A DNA stretch of 20,254 nt from Priapulus caudatus (Eukaryota; Priapulida; Priapulimorpha; Priapulimorphida; Priapulidae): the NCBI RefSeq assembly GCF_000485595.1, contig NW_014577749.1:135119-155372 (forward strand), written 5' to 3'. Below the pieces are notes generated by a model that saw nothing but the letters and a program-made list of their open reading frames with translations, did not search any database and was not told the origin of the DNA. Positions within the stretch are counted from its first letter, which is position 1. Each line of letters begins with the position of its first letter. Below, in pieces: positions 6,467-16,179 of the stretch. A program made the translations under genes and the position numbers.

Positions 6467-7430
6467 ATGCCTGAGACCACATCGCAAGCACGCGCAAGAC
6501 GCCGCCGCCACCGCGAGACCACCAGACCGCTGTGCGCGAGGGAAACACTATATACAAGTGGCCATAATATAGAGGTGCACGTGGTTAATATAGGTGAAAC
6601 GCTGAGACCACGGCGCACACCGCGCGCGCGAGACGCCGCCGCCACGAGCGAGCACACGCCAGACCGCTGTGCGCGCGCGAGGGAAACACTATGTACAGGT
6701 GGCCATAATATAGAGGTGCATGTGGTTAATATAGGTGAAACGCTGAGACCACGGCGCACGCGCGCGAGAGATGGTGCGAGTGCGCATATACCGACAGACC
6801 GCTGTGCGCTAGGAGAATGCTAAGTGTCCCTTATGAAGAGGTGGCCATAATATTATATAGAGGTGCGGGCAGTTAATATAGGGGAACGCCGAGACCGCAC
6901 GCGTGCGCATTCCGTCAGACCGCTGTGCAACCGAGGGGAACACTAAGTGTCCTTTATGGAGATGTGGCCATAATGTTGAGGTGCGGGAGAGAGGCGAGAG
7001 AGAGAGAGAGACGCCGCGAGCGCGTGCATACCGTCAGAGCGCTGTGTAACCGGGTGGTCGCACTGAGGGGAACAGCAGACATTCTTTATAGAGAATGGCC
7101 TTTATACAGAGGTATGCGTGGTGTCACCGACACTAGAAAACCCCCTAAAGTGTCCTTAATAGGCAGGTGGCAGTTTTACAGAGGTGGTTACACCATGTAA
7201 CTGCTACTCAAGGAAAACCCCACTCTTTTACAAATTGGTGGCCATTCTTCAGATGATTTCACTCTATAAATACTATGGAAAAACTCCAAACGTGTTCTTT
7301 ATAGACATTTATAGTCCCATTCTTGAGAGGTGGTTTCACCACATAACTGCCAATCAAGGGAACCCCCGAAGATGTCCTTTACAGACAGGTGGCCGTTCTT
7401 TAGAGGTGTCTGCAAGCAAACACTGGTTTG
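6467..7430. repeat. VNTR of ~120-135 bp units that decays away from E5
   Basis: The anchor CAGACCGCTGTGC occurs at about 6533, 6660, 6795 and 6916, and degraded near 7035 (offsets 127, 135, 121, 119). Each unit also has GGCCATAATATAGAGGTGC, a GTTAATATAGG(T/G)GAA core and GAGACC. The first units are nearly identical. From 7050 on only GGTGGC...AGAGGTG(G) words remain, to about 7430. The array starts ~40 bp from the E5 acceptor. Open frames across it are repeat artefacts. Confidence 0.88.
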
Positions 7431-9300
7431 ACGGTATACGCGCGCTCGCGACGTCTGCAAGTATAAAGCTACCATTAAAAGATCAGGTTAAAACCCATAT
7501 ACGCCTGATTCAGGGGTCATTAATGTAAGGCCCTTTTAATTACTAACACCGCATCTAACACGCAGTAAATTTATCGCCAGCACCCGTCTCTTATAGTACA
7601 TATGATTCAAACAGTTGGGTTCTTAACGAATTAAACTGTGAAAATTAACGTCTAAATTAAAATTTAGTCTGAAAGTAACTATCGCTGCGGACAATAAGAA
7701 ACAACTTATCGGCGTATTCGTCCATCTCCCCTCACACCTGGCTACAGGCCTACGCGCACAATGCAACCATCTGAACGGAAGTTCATGAATTCGAGATTCA
7801 TGTACTGCTGATCTGAACTACAGGGAGTTGCGGGTTATGAACATTACTAGTCGAAAGAAAAATTTGCACGTCACATGATCGTTCGGAACTACGTACTCAA
7901 GTGAAAGAGGTGCGGTTTGATTCATATGCGTACAGGTTGCGGTTCATTGATGTTATATTAAATATATTTTAATATATACTTCTTATATATTAAAATATAT
8001 TATACATAAGTTGCCGTATGTGTTAAAATACACTATGAGAAACGTTCATGTTCGAAAGTTGATAACTTAGTTGTTTGTAACTGTTTGTAACTGGAGAACA
8101 CCATGTACATTCACTATACCAAATATCACTACTTTGTAGTCGTAATACATGTTCAATTGTACACAGGAATACGTGCAATTATACACTAAGGAAACTAAAC
8201 ACAAAGAAACAATCTAAAGTGCTACATGTTAGTATTGTACAAAGACTTGCACTTAATTTGCATATTGTTCACTAGAACATATGCATTAGAATCAAGTCCC
8301 CATCACATTTTACACGTGTTAGTAGTTTTAGTCAACAACAAAACACACTCAGACAAAACTTGGCAATGTTACCTTAAAATGTTAGCCACACATAGCTACC
8401 CAGTTACAGTTTTAACCCTAGCCTTGAAACCAATATTATTTCAATTGCCAGCCACAAACATGCACGTCTCTTTTTGCGTTTGAATCTCGCTTGTTGCATT
8501 ACAGGCGAAATTACGATTACCATGAATGGCACCATACCAGACGAGGACAAAGGTTAAGAGACTGTGCCTGAAGCACATATAAGATCCTCGCATAATTCCT
8601 TAATAAACTTTTATCCGTCTCCAAACCCAAAAAGGGGTTGGTGATACAGAGGTGCAGACATCACCGGATCACACAGACCTTTCTACCAGGAATGCCAAAA
8701 GATGTGACATTATGGTTTCCTTCATAAACTGGTTCGACAGGCAAACGAACATAATTCAACCATTTATAATTAATATATATTATAATATAATGTAAATTAT
8801 AAATATATAATGAATATCATTCCCTTTATAACAAAAACCTGATTTGACGACAATGGTCATTGACTTCTTTACACGTCTAAATGCAAGATTTCGTTTATGA
8901 GTAAATTTATAAAATAATAATTAACCACATTAGATCTTCACTTCAGATTTAATATTCAGGGGATTTCTGATTCCCAACTCAGAGACGGCCAAATCATCTT
9001 ACAGATCATTCACTGAGCTCCGAAAAAACAGTCACGGTTTGAAATCTGACAGAAAGGTCAGTCGGGATCGAGTTTCGGATGAACACGGGACAGTGTGAAC
9101 GGATGTGTGTCGACTGTGCAGGTGGCATCGTGTGGTCTGATTGCATGATCTACCTGAGGTGGGGTGAGGACGTGTATTGAGGATAGGGGAAGTGAATGTT
9201 CAGTATGCATGTTAACTCGTACGCAATGTAGCTTTCAGTCGAGGACTATATAGTACCATCTATATAATACTTTATAGTAGTATCTATCGGTACTATATTA
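7431..9300. other. Large intron, no gene recognised
   Basis: AT-rich, many stops on both strands. An inverted repeat AATATATTTTAATATA / TATATTAAAATATATT (7961-7976 and 7986-8001) forms a short AT hairpin. 9246-9255 and 9289-9298 are inverted (ATATAGTACC / GGTACTATAT). Nothing else identified. Confidence 0.6.
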
Positions 9301-9309
9301 GGGAGTGTC

Positions 9310-9538
9310 AGGAACGTCTATAGCTGACGTAGCATGCTGCCTTCACTGGAAGGACGACACGCCTATAGGGGGCGCTGTGCTGTGATCCTGCACCACTGCA
9401 GGACAGCGCGCCTATAGACATCAACACGCTGCGACGTTTGCGGACAGATGGCGCCGCGCGGTGTCCCTGCACCGGCGGAACGGCGCGTTGTTCAGACCAA
9501 ATGCCAATAGCTAGAATAGGTAAAGGCTGGGTACTCAC
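9310..9538. other. GC-rich island beside the candidate cassette exon
   Basis: Clearly GC-richer than the surrounding intron. CGCCTATAG occurs twice (near 9360 and 9409), around TGTGATCCTGCACCACTGCAGGAC, and a related GTGTCCCTGCACCGGCGGAAC follows near 9460, suggesting diverged repeats. A minus-strand open frame of 87 codons crosses it but resembles no protein I know. Confidence 0.4.
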
Positions 9539-9589
9539 CGACGGACATCTGGAACAGCGGGTTGTGATCAACTAGCCGCGACAGCCCCT
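9539..9589 (-). CDS. Candidate 51-nt cassette exon in the large LRP1-like intron
   Basis: A short GC-richer island in an AT-rich intron. Using the AG at 9590-9591 and the strong donor GTCG|GTGAGTA (GT at 9537-9538), the piece is 51 nt. It starts and ends in phase 1, exactly the phase of the E4 end. It would add 17 residues, including LSRLVDHNPLFQMSV, to the first blade of the propeller. The LVDHNPLFQMSV string resembles the end-of-blade strands of YWTD repeats (compare VVLSSNNMDMFSVSVFE in human LRP1, from memory). That blade is already supplied by E8, so this may be an alternative insert, a displaced exon copy or chance. The acceptor is mediocre (TCTGTGTGAAG). Confidence 0.35.
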
Positions 9590-9599
9590 CTTCACACAG

Positions 9600-10878
9600 A
9601 AAAACAATACACAACTCTCAGAGAGCATGCCAAACAGTCAGAAGTCTTATCTATCACTACTTAATTATTACTATTATAAAGTTTATCTACTTTGGCAAAA
9701 CTTTGCCCGACAGTAGCATCCCACAATGCACGTTACATGAGAACTACCTATACAAGGTACAAGTTGTACTCACCTGCCGTGTAATGTCATTATTTCGGAT
9801 ATTTTGTCGGAAATACTCTACACACACTTGCCACACATCTATGAATTAGTTTATCACGCAGTGCAACTATGCATGTGTGACATTAAATACTAGCTTAGAA
9901 CATATTAAGTTCAATGATTCACATAAGTTTTGACACTCTACATTCTCTACCCCTTTAATAGTGGTACTTTGGATACTAGAACTAATAATATTTTAATATA
10001 ATAAGGTTCCATATTTTGATAGAAATGAGTTGCCATTTTTTTCGAGTGAAGTAACGGTAACCGCCCACCAGGGGAGGCACCACCTGTAGATTTTCTGAAT
10101 GCTGACAGAATGGCCACCCCTACTGGTCGGCTCTGGTTTAACCCATCTGGCTGGCTCGCATTACAACACAAACAACACATCTCTTATTAAGTATATACGT
10201 GTGAACCCCTATGATAACCCTTAATTTATTTATTAGCTAGAGATGCAGAAATATCAGTTTTGCTAGCGCTAATCCTCTTTTGCCTAACCACACAGCATCC
10301 CAAGTAATAAATAAATTTGATTTGTTAAAACATGTTCGTCTGATAACGTGTGAAAACCCATGGCATTAACGCTCCATGGCTCTGAGTTAATGTAATGCAC
10401 TCCCACAACATGGCCTAGAATAACTCCGACAAAATGCTCAGTCAAACTTTGTTACAATACACTACAAAGCCATTCACTGCCACAGCAACTGGCACTAAAC
10501 CAAGCTGCTATTACTATAAATATGTATTATTGCAAACGTTTCTACAAAGACCAGTCTTTTCTATATAGCTTCCAACCAGTGAATGAGCCAACCATTACAA
10601 TAACGTTTGACAAGAGAGGCTTATATGCGGATCAAACCACAATTGCAAACCCAATAACTAGTGTACACGGACGCGTGCATTCACAGATGTGGCGTATTTC
10701 CACCAGTAAGCAGAATAGCGATACAATCACAATAGCAGCAAAAGCGCACCACCAACAGTTTGCGCAGCTCTCCCTCACCATGACAGTGACATGACTTTCT
10801 TCCTTATCAGGATTAATGCAATTATTAAAAATATAAAAAATTCAAATATTTAAAAAAACTATAATTTTGTAAACCACT
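9600..10878. other. Large intron, no gene recognised
   Basis: AT-rich text with no splice-bounded coding segment. A 90-codon plus-strand frame at 10522-10794 has ordinary composition but no family resemblance and no support. Confidence 0.6.
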
Positions 10879-10882
10879 TTAA

Positions 10883-11491
10883 AGGGATCCTTTACTCTAG
10901 GTTCTAGGATTATTTTCAGTTAATTTAGATTAAAATCACGCTACATAAAAAGTTTCATGGTTCAATCACCATTGGAAAGATTTTTTTTTAATGTTTTAAA
11001 ACTAACGACTACAGTTCGATTACAACGACGGTGGCGCCACTCAAAGCCCACAATCTGAAAAGTTGCGCAAAACGACTTTTCAGCCTAGGTGAAACACAGG
11101 AACTACAGACCAAGGGTGTTTCTTATTTATTAATTTAAAAGCAAAAGGATTGTAATATCTTATAAACAACATAGTTACAGTTATATTATGGATAAATTTG
11201 TCCTAAAATAAACATCGTTCGGTTAAATAGCATTTAGGTATAAATATAATTGCACCTTTGTGATTAGCCCTCGGTCTGTAACGTGCAAAATATATTGGGA
11301 AATGCACAACTTTTTCAGGGTGGCAGCACGGTCGCGGGTGTCAATGGCACCATTCAAATTTCGTAGCGTTGATGTATAATTAATTATAACAATTAAATTA
11401 GATATCTGGTAACAAGTACGTGTGGGTATAGACAATTTGTTATACAGTAAGTACAGTTGTATGCAGAAAAATCCTAGAGTCTAGTATCCCT
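10883..11491. mobile_element. Kolobok-like non-autonomous DNA transposon (TTAA target site)
   Basis: Flanked by TTAA on both sides (10879-10882 and 11492-11495). The ends are inverted: AGGGATCCTTTACTCTAGG on the left and, read from the right end, AGGGATACTAGACTCTAGG, 16 of 19 identical. TTAA duplication with AGGG-starting ends fits Kolobok-type elements as I know them; piggyBac shares the TTAA target but usually starts CCC. 609 bp, with no transposase frame, hence a MITE. Confidence 0.72.
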
Positions 11492-11499
11492 TTAACAAA

Positions 11500-12140
11500 C
11501 TTCGTAAAAGATGGAGAGGGGTTATAAATAATATAATAATACTTTCAATATTACTCAGTTATATCATTGAAACTGAAGAATTTTGAAGAAAAAAGTCCAA
11601 ATATTTGATTCAGATATCAAACGAAAATGAACCTCACTGACGAGTATTCATTTAAAGGTTACTTTTACAGAGCTACAGCTTTGTTAAGTGATTACACACT
11701 AAATGATAATAAGCTGTTACTGACACACATTTGCAAATACATTGTTTTTTATACACCTACCAATCTCTACCAAATAATATAAAAAGGATGCCCAGTGTTA
11801 GGTTGGCCCAAAAACTTGTCAATTTATCATAACCGATCCTGATTTTCTTCTCATTTTCGCACAAAATTATTTTCAATTTGATCAAACATTGCCCACTCTC
11901 CTACTCAAAGTGTCTAGAATGACAACTTCGAAAGTTATAGCCCAGAATATTATCACACATGCCCATCGACCATCCGATCGATCGGCAGGATTTACCTAGC
12001 TGTCCATTTGTCAGATAAATACAATTCTCTATTAATGAAAGGTTTTGTTATTTCCTTACTGATCCTCTCAAATCTGATAGCGTGAGTTATGGCAAACAGC
12101 AATTTTTTGGACCAGCCTTTGTGTTGTCGCATTTTGGATT
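11500..12140. other. Intron, no gene recognised
   Basis: AT-rich with no coding or repeat signal that I could support. Segment 11930-12000 contains CCATCCGATCGATCGGCAGG, a short palindromic motif. Confidence 0.6.
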
Positions 12141-12144
12141 GTGG

Positions 12145-12712
12145 TTCCAATGCATCCTGTAGACCAACTGGGTGCTGACAGGGATTTTGGAAATGTAGAT
12201 GATGGTGTTACCTGTGATAAGGTGAAGTCGTGCTCTGGGTTTTGATTCCAATATGTCCTGTAGACCAACTGGGTGCTGACAGGGATTTTGGAAATGTAAA
12301 TGTTAGCATTACCTGTGATAAGGTGAAGTCGTGCTCTGAGTTTTGATTCCAATACGTCCTGTAGACCAACTGGGTGCTGACAGGGATTTTGGAAACGTAA
12401 ATGTTAGCGTTACCTGTGTCGAAGTGAAGTCGTGCTCTGGGTTTTGATTCCAATACGTCCTGCAGCCCTTCTGGGTGCTGACAGGGATTTTGGAAAGACA
12501 GAACTCGAGTTTATCTGTACTGTGTAAGTGTGTGGACTCTATTGGATTGGGATCTTTAGATTCCAGCAAGTAGTAATGCAGACCCTGTTTATGTACTGGG
12601 TGCTGGTAATCATTTGACACATGAATTTATGTGAAAATGGTCTTACTGGCCTGATTTACTGCTAATCCCAAATTTCCTGTAGACCTACTGGGTGCTGATA
12701 GGGATTTTTGGA
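12145..12712. repeat. 101-bp minisatellite, four good copies plus degraded ones
   Basis: Units start with TTCCAAT at 12145, 12246, 12347 and 12448, i.e. exactly 101 bp apart. The conserved core is GGGTGCTGACAGGGATTTTGGAAA, followed by ACCTGTGATAAGGTGAAGTC. Degraded cores recur near 12594 (GTACTGGGTGCTGGTAAT) and 12680 (CTACTGGGTGCTGATAGGGA). Frames across it are shadows of the repeat. Confidence 0.92.
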
Positions 12713-12714
12713 AA

Positions 12715-13850
12715 GCAGACAAGCCAGAGCCCACCATTTATCACCAATACAACAGATTTTACTGCTTCTTAAAATGCATGTTGTAAATTAGAATGAATAT
12801 CGTGGCAGCACAAGATATAGCAGATATTTTATGATTAGTATGAACTATATGCTAAACAAATCAGTTAGTAATAATTTATTTATTGCGTGAATTTATTGTG
12901 TGTGCATGTTGTCTGGTATGTTAAGTTCTGAGATATTTACAAGATAAATTTGGATTTAGTAAAATAAATGACCGATACTACACATCACGGTTACTTTTAG
13001 TTGCAAATATTTCTGCTAAATGTTGCTCTATCATACACAACCATATCTGTTAGCACTAGTTTGCATTAGCATATAATATAAACAAGTAGGCAAATCGCCA
13101 TGTTAAAATACAAGTACGAATTAGTTATGAAAATGATTAAATGCGAATGGTACCGAACATAACACAGACATGCTAAATTAAGCTGACATGTTTCCAAGAG
13201 ATGAGGGGATAAAAGCTTGTATAAAAACATCAGCTCCAAAAAAGAACATGCATTACACTATAACTATATATGTCCTGCCCCACCAACGAATACATCCATA
13301 CATGCACTAATAGAAAAAAAAGAACAAAATATAATACTCTAAATGAAATTAAACGGGCAGCTGGGATGGAGAAAATATGTAGTAAGCATAGTATGAGCTA
13401 CAAAGGTTCTTTGCCATTGTAGCTACTCTACGTTGCATGTCCTGATAGTAATTGATAGTGGTAACTAAGTAACTAAGACCACAAAGACAGGGGTCTTGAC
13501 CACAAAGATGCAAAGCAATGTGTCTCTACTGTCACTCACACAAACGGCATAATGCACAAATGCCTACACTAAGGTGTAAACTACCCTGCTATTCTAGTGC
13601 ACAAAGACACTCCTCCAACGCACACATATATATACTAATTACACGTCAACTATAAATTACTATTATATACACACTAGTCACAACAACAAAGGGGTAATGT
13701 AATACAACAGCTGCGGCATTACATCTCTTACGCGTACGTGTGGACCCAACCCTTTGCAGGACGTTTCAATAAAGCAGCAGACAAAATAAGTGGTGGTGGG
13801 AGTGTTACACCATGGGCAGTGTATGGGTGGATGTAGTGATAATTGTAGTA
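12715..13850. other. Intron, no gene recognised
   Basis: AT-rich text with many stops on both strands. No exon, RNA or transposon end recognised; AGTAACTAAGACCACAAAGA near 13465-13485 is partly repeated (ACCACAAAGA at 13498). Confidence 0.55.
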
Positions 13851-13853
13851 GTA

Positions 13854-14178
13854 CAGTACACAATCTATTATCCGAAATTCTGAAAACCGAAAAAGCTCCG
13901 AAAACCGAAAGTTTTTTCGTGGAGGTCGTCTGCACACCAAAGCTTGCGTTTGGCTGCACAAGGTTCACTGCAGAAATATTAATGTGTTTAGCATTACTCA
14001 TACATATTGTACTGTACCGTACAGCACTTGGCCTCTTGAAAACTTGGGCTTTACTACCGGCTAGTTGCAGGATATACGCTATGTATATCTGTACTATACT
14101 GCCATTACGAAATCCGAAAAATTCCGAATTACGAAACGCATCTGTTCCCAAGGGTTTCGGATAAGAGATTGTGTACTG
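13854..14178. mobile_element. pogo/Tigger-like MITE
   Basis: 325 bp with TA on both flanks (13852-13853 and 14179-14180) and inverted ends: CAGTACACAATCTATTATCC at the left, and CAGTACACAATCTCTTATCC read inward from the right. Both continue GAAA. CAGT...CTTATCCGAAA ends with TA duplication are characteristic of the pogo/Tigger branch of Tc1/mariner, as I know it. Just inside lie several CCGAAAA words on the left and CGAAAAATTCCG on the right. No transposase is present. It ends ~85 bp downstream (on the gene) of E4. Confidence 0.82.
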
Positions 14179-14264
14179 TAGTAACAAGGGTGCACCGCAG
14201 CAAAGTCACGAGAGCATTCACAGCGTAATTTCACGTATATAAACGCAAACACAGAGACACTCAC

Positions 14265-14399
14265 CAGCGTGGAAGTCGACGACGGGAACGTCGGTGACGC
14301 CCGATATCGGCGCGAGGGCCTCCAGCGTCGTGTCGTTGGGGTCGAGCGAGATTCCCGCTATCTCGTTGCTCATCGAATACATGAGGAACGACTCGATGC
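14265..14399 (-). CDS. LRP1: LRP1-like exon E4: start of the next YWTD propeller
   Basis: Completes a glycine codon with E3 and begins the following beta-propeller: [20 protein letters not shown], then [18 protein letters not shown]. Human LRP1, from memory, reads [20 protein letters not shown] and VGIDFHA here. This is the strongest identity in the window and sets the gene assignment. The acceptor is ACATGCAG (AG at 14400-14401) and the donor GCTG|GTGAGTG (GT at 14263-14264), matching the consensus. At 135 nt it enters and leaves in phase 1 and is open throughout. The downstream intron is the largest in the window, about 7.8 kb to E5. Confidence 0.93.
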
Positions 14400-14452
14400 C
14401 TGCATGTGTGGCGAGAGAAGAGAGAGGGGGAAGAGAGAAAAACAAGTGATGT

Positions 14453-14457
14453 GTTAG
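14453..14457 (-). promoter_or_regulatory. Candidate branch point before E4
   Basis: CTAAC on the minus strand ~54-58 nt upstream of E4, followed by ACATCACTTGTTTTTCTCTC and a C/T tract to the ACATGCAG acceptor. The same arrangement (CTAAC, then TTGTTT or TTGTTC, then CTCTCT, then TGCAG) stands before E1 and E3. Confidence 0.5.
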
Positions 14458-14530
14458 AACGACGATGCGGTGGCGTAGCACGGTGTACATCACACCCCTG
14501 TTGTAAACGTCTCCCCGTCTACATTGCACA

Positions 14531-14755
14531 TTGGCGTTTCTATCTGGATATAGAGAAACACTGGTGTTTCTAGCTGGGTATGGAGAAACATTGGTGTTTC
14601 TAGCTGGGTATGGAGAAACATTGGTGTTTCTAGCTGGGTATGGATAAACATTGGTGTTTCTAGCTGGGTATGGAGAAACATTGGTGTTTCTAGCTGGGTA
14701 TGTAGAAACACTGATCTTTCTAGCTGGGTATGTCGAAACATTGGTCTTTCTAGCA
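14531..14755. repeat. 30-bp minisatellite, 7.5 units
   Basis: Head-to-tail 30-bp units TTGGTGTTTCTAGCTGGGTA + TGGAGAAACA from 14531. The central units differ by a base or two; the outer ones carry more changes (TCTGGATATAGAG first, CTGATCTTT...TGTCG last). A unit length divisible by three keeps all frames open, e.g. repeated [10 protein letters not shown] on the minus strand. It lies in the intron just upstream of E4, so that open frame is not evidence for coding. Confidence 0.95.
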
Positions 14756-14978
14756 CAGCGCATGGGCACCATGGGGATTTGACCGTTATTGCTCGCGTGC
14801 AATGTAGAGGGGGGGTCGTTTGTTATAGGGGGGACATATATCGCGATAACAGTGGTTCCGTCTAGCGACTACAACCCCGTACATTAGCGATACCCGTGCG
14901 CCCTGGCCTGGGCCCATAAACTCGTAGATAATTCTTCCTGCCCTATATACACCTACCCCTTAGCTCTTAGCACCCCCT

Positions 14979-15149
14979 CAGTGGTTCTCAACCTTTTTTG
15001 AGTCATGGGCCCCTTTGAGAATCTGCTGAAAGCTACGGACCCCTCCCCCCCCCCCAAAAAAATGCACATAAGCACAAAGTTAATAACCCCTGCACTAGGT
15101 GATCCCACAACCCCCCAGGGGGCGCTACGGCACACATTGGGAACAACTG
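14979..15149. mobile_element. hAT-Charlie-like short element or fragment
   Basis: Left end CAGTGGTTCTCAACCTTTTT; right end, read inward, CAGTTGTTCCCAATG, an imperfect inverted repeat. CAGTGGTTCTCAA is a common hAT-Charlie terminus. The inside (GAGAATCTGCTGAAAGCTA, then GGACCCCTC and AAATGCACATAAGCAC) closely resembles my memory of mammalian MER58-type consensus. No 8-bp target duplication is found (CACCCCCT versus GTCTACAG), so one edge may be misplaced or eroded. Confidence 0.6.
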
Positions 15150-15690
15150 GTCTACAGAACATATGCGTAAGACAGTCCGTCCACGTCTCTGTAGGATCAA
15201 TGCTAGACTGGTTCCATCCCCGTAACGTCCGGTCGTGCATGCGTGATGGCCGGGTATTAAGGGACGGGGAACCAGTCTAGACAGAAACGCCGAGAGAGAG
15301 GGGATAGAGCAGCAGCAGTTACTGACTACGCGACATAAATAAACACACAGAAAAAAGGTGACAGACCAACAGCAAGAAAGCAGGGATAGCAGCACAGAGC
15401 AGAAATGCGACACGCTCGGTCTCGGGAATTTGCTACTCCTAGGATGACAATTGCCTATTTGCCCATGGTACCTACGAACCTAGGTACATATACCTACCCT
15501 ATATGTACCTAGGTACCTGCGAAACGCAGCTCCTTTTCTGCGTGGTTCGGTGGGAAAAAAAAGCTGCAAACCTTCGAATTACATTCGAATCGTTAAGAGT
15601 TACGTGGGCCTATAATGCCTGGCTAGGTGGGTAGCACATGCTGTCAGTAGTTCACACACAAAAAACACCTATGAACACCTAAAAAACACC
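15150..15690. other. E3-E4 intron part, no gene recognised
   Basis: CTGGTTCCATCCCCGTAA near 15208 and GGGACGGGGAACCAGTCTAG near 15261 are partly inverted to each other. The perfect hairpin is listed separately. CACCTA(TG)AACACCTA repeats at 15667-15692 precede the pyrimidine tract. Confidence 0.5.
15479..15513. repeat. Perfect 14-bp inverted repeat (hairpin)
   Basis: CCTAGGTACATATA (15479-15492), a 7-base CCTACCC loop, and its exact complement TATATGTACCTAGG (15500-15513). Further GGTACCTA/CCTAGG words surround it (15442-15520), so this is a small palindrome-rich cluster of unknown role. Confidence 0.85.
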
Positions 15691-15693
15691 TAC

Positions 15694-15695
15694 TT

Positions 15696-15740
<45 letters not shown>

Positions 15741-15848
15741 ATCTCTCTCTCGATCGCTATTCTCTCTATACGCTTTCGCTCTCGCTTCGCTCTCGCTCTC
15801 GCTTCTCGCTCTCGCTCTCGACCCGCTCCCGCTCCCTCTTCTCTTTCT

Positions 15849-15893
<45 letters not shown>

Positions 15894-15901
15894 ATATATA
15901 T

Positions 15902-15935
<34 letters not shown>

Positions 15936-16026
15936 CTCCCCTCTCGCATCTCTCTCTCTTCTCTTCTTCTCACCTCTAACTCTCACTTTGTTCCTCACCC
16001 CCCCCCCCGCCCCCCTCTCTCTCCCT

Positions 16027-16090
<64 letters not shown>

Positions 16091-16138
16091 CGCACTCTCT
16101 CTCTCTCATTCTCTCCCTCTATCACTCTCTCTCATCCC

Positions 16139-16170
<32 letters not shown>
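15694..16170. repeat. ~480-bp polypyrimidine (TC)n tract with (AT)n and C-run interruptions
   Basis: Almost pure C/T on the plus strand, with (TC)n blocks, GCTCTC variants (15765-15835), an (AT)n block (15894-15936), a run of C near 16000-16010 and a final (AT)n. On the transcribed strand it is a purine tract, so it would be GA-rich in the pre-mRNA. The S/L- and E/R-rich open frames are artefacts. Confidence 0.95.
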
Positions 16171-16171
<1 letters not shown>

Positions 16172-16179
16172 AACAAGCC

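Noticed and set aside
6364-6823. Coding frames of 118-131 codons on both strands
   Set aside because: They cover the VNTR. Only the 6297-6427 part has splice borders and family similarity.
10522-10794. 90-codon plus-strand gene
   Set aside because: No family resemblance, no splice or start context, inside a large intron of the minus-strand gene.
14531-14755. CRISPR array
   Set aside because: Head-to-tail 30-bp units without spacers, in an animal intron.
14218-14802. 194-codon minus-strand open frame as one exon
   Set aside because: E4 has a consensus acceptor at 14400-14401 and matches the family exactly from there; the rest is pyrimidine tract and minisatellite.
15644-16109. Long E/R- or S/L-rich proteins
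   Set aside because: Translations of (TC)n/(GA)n microsatellite in every frame.
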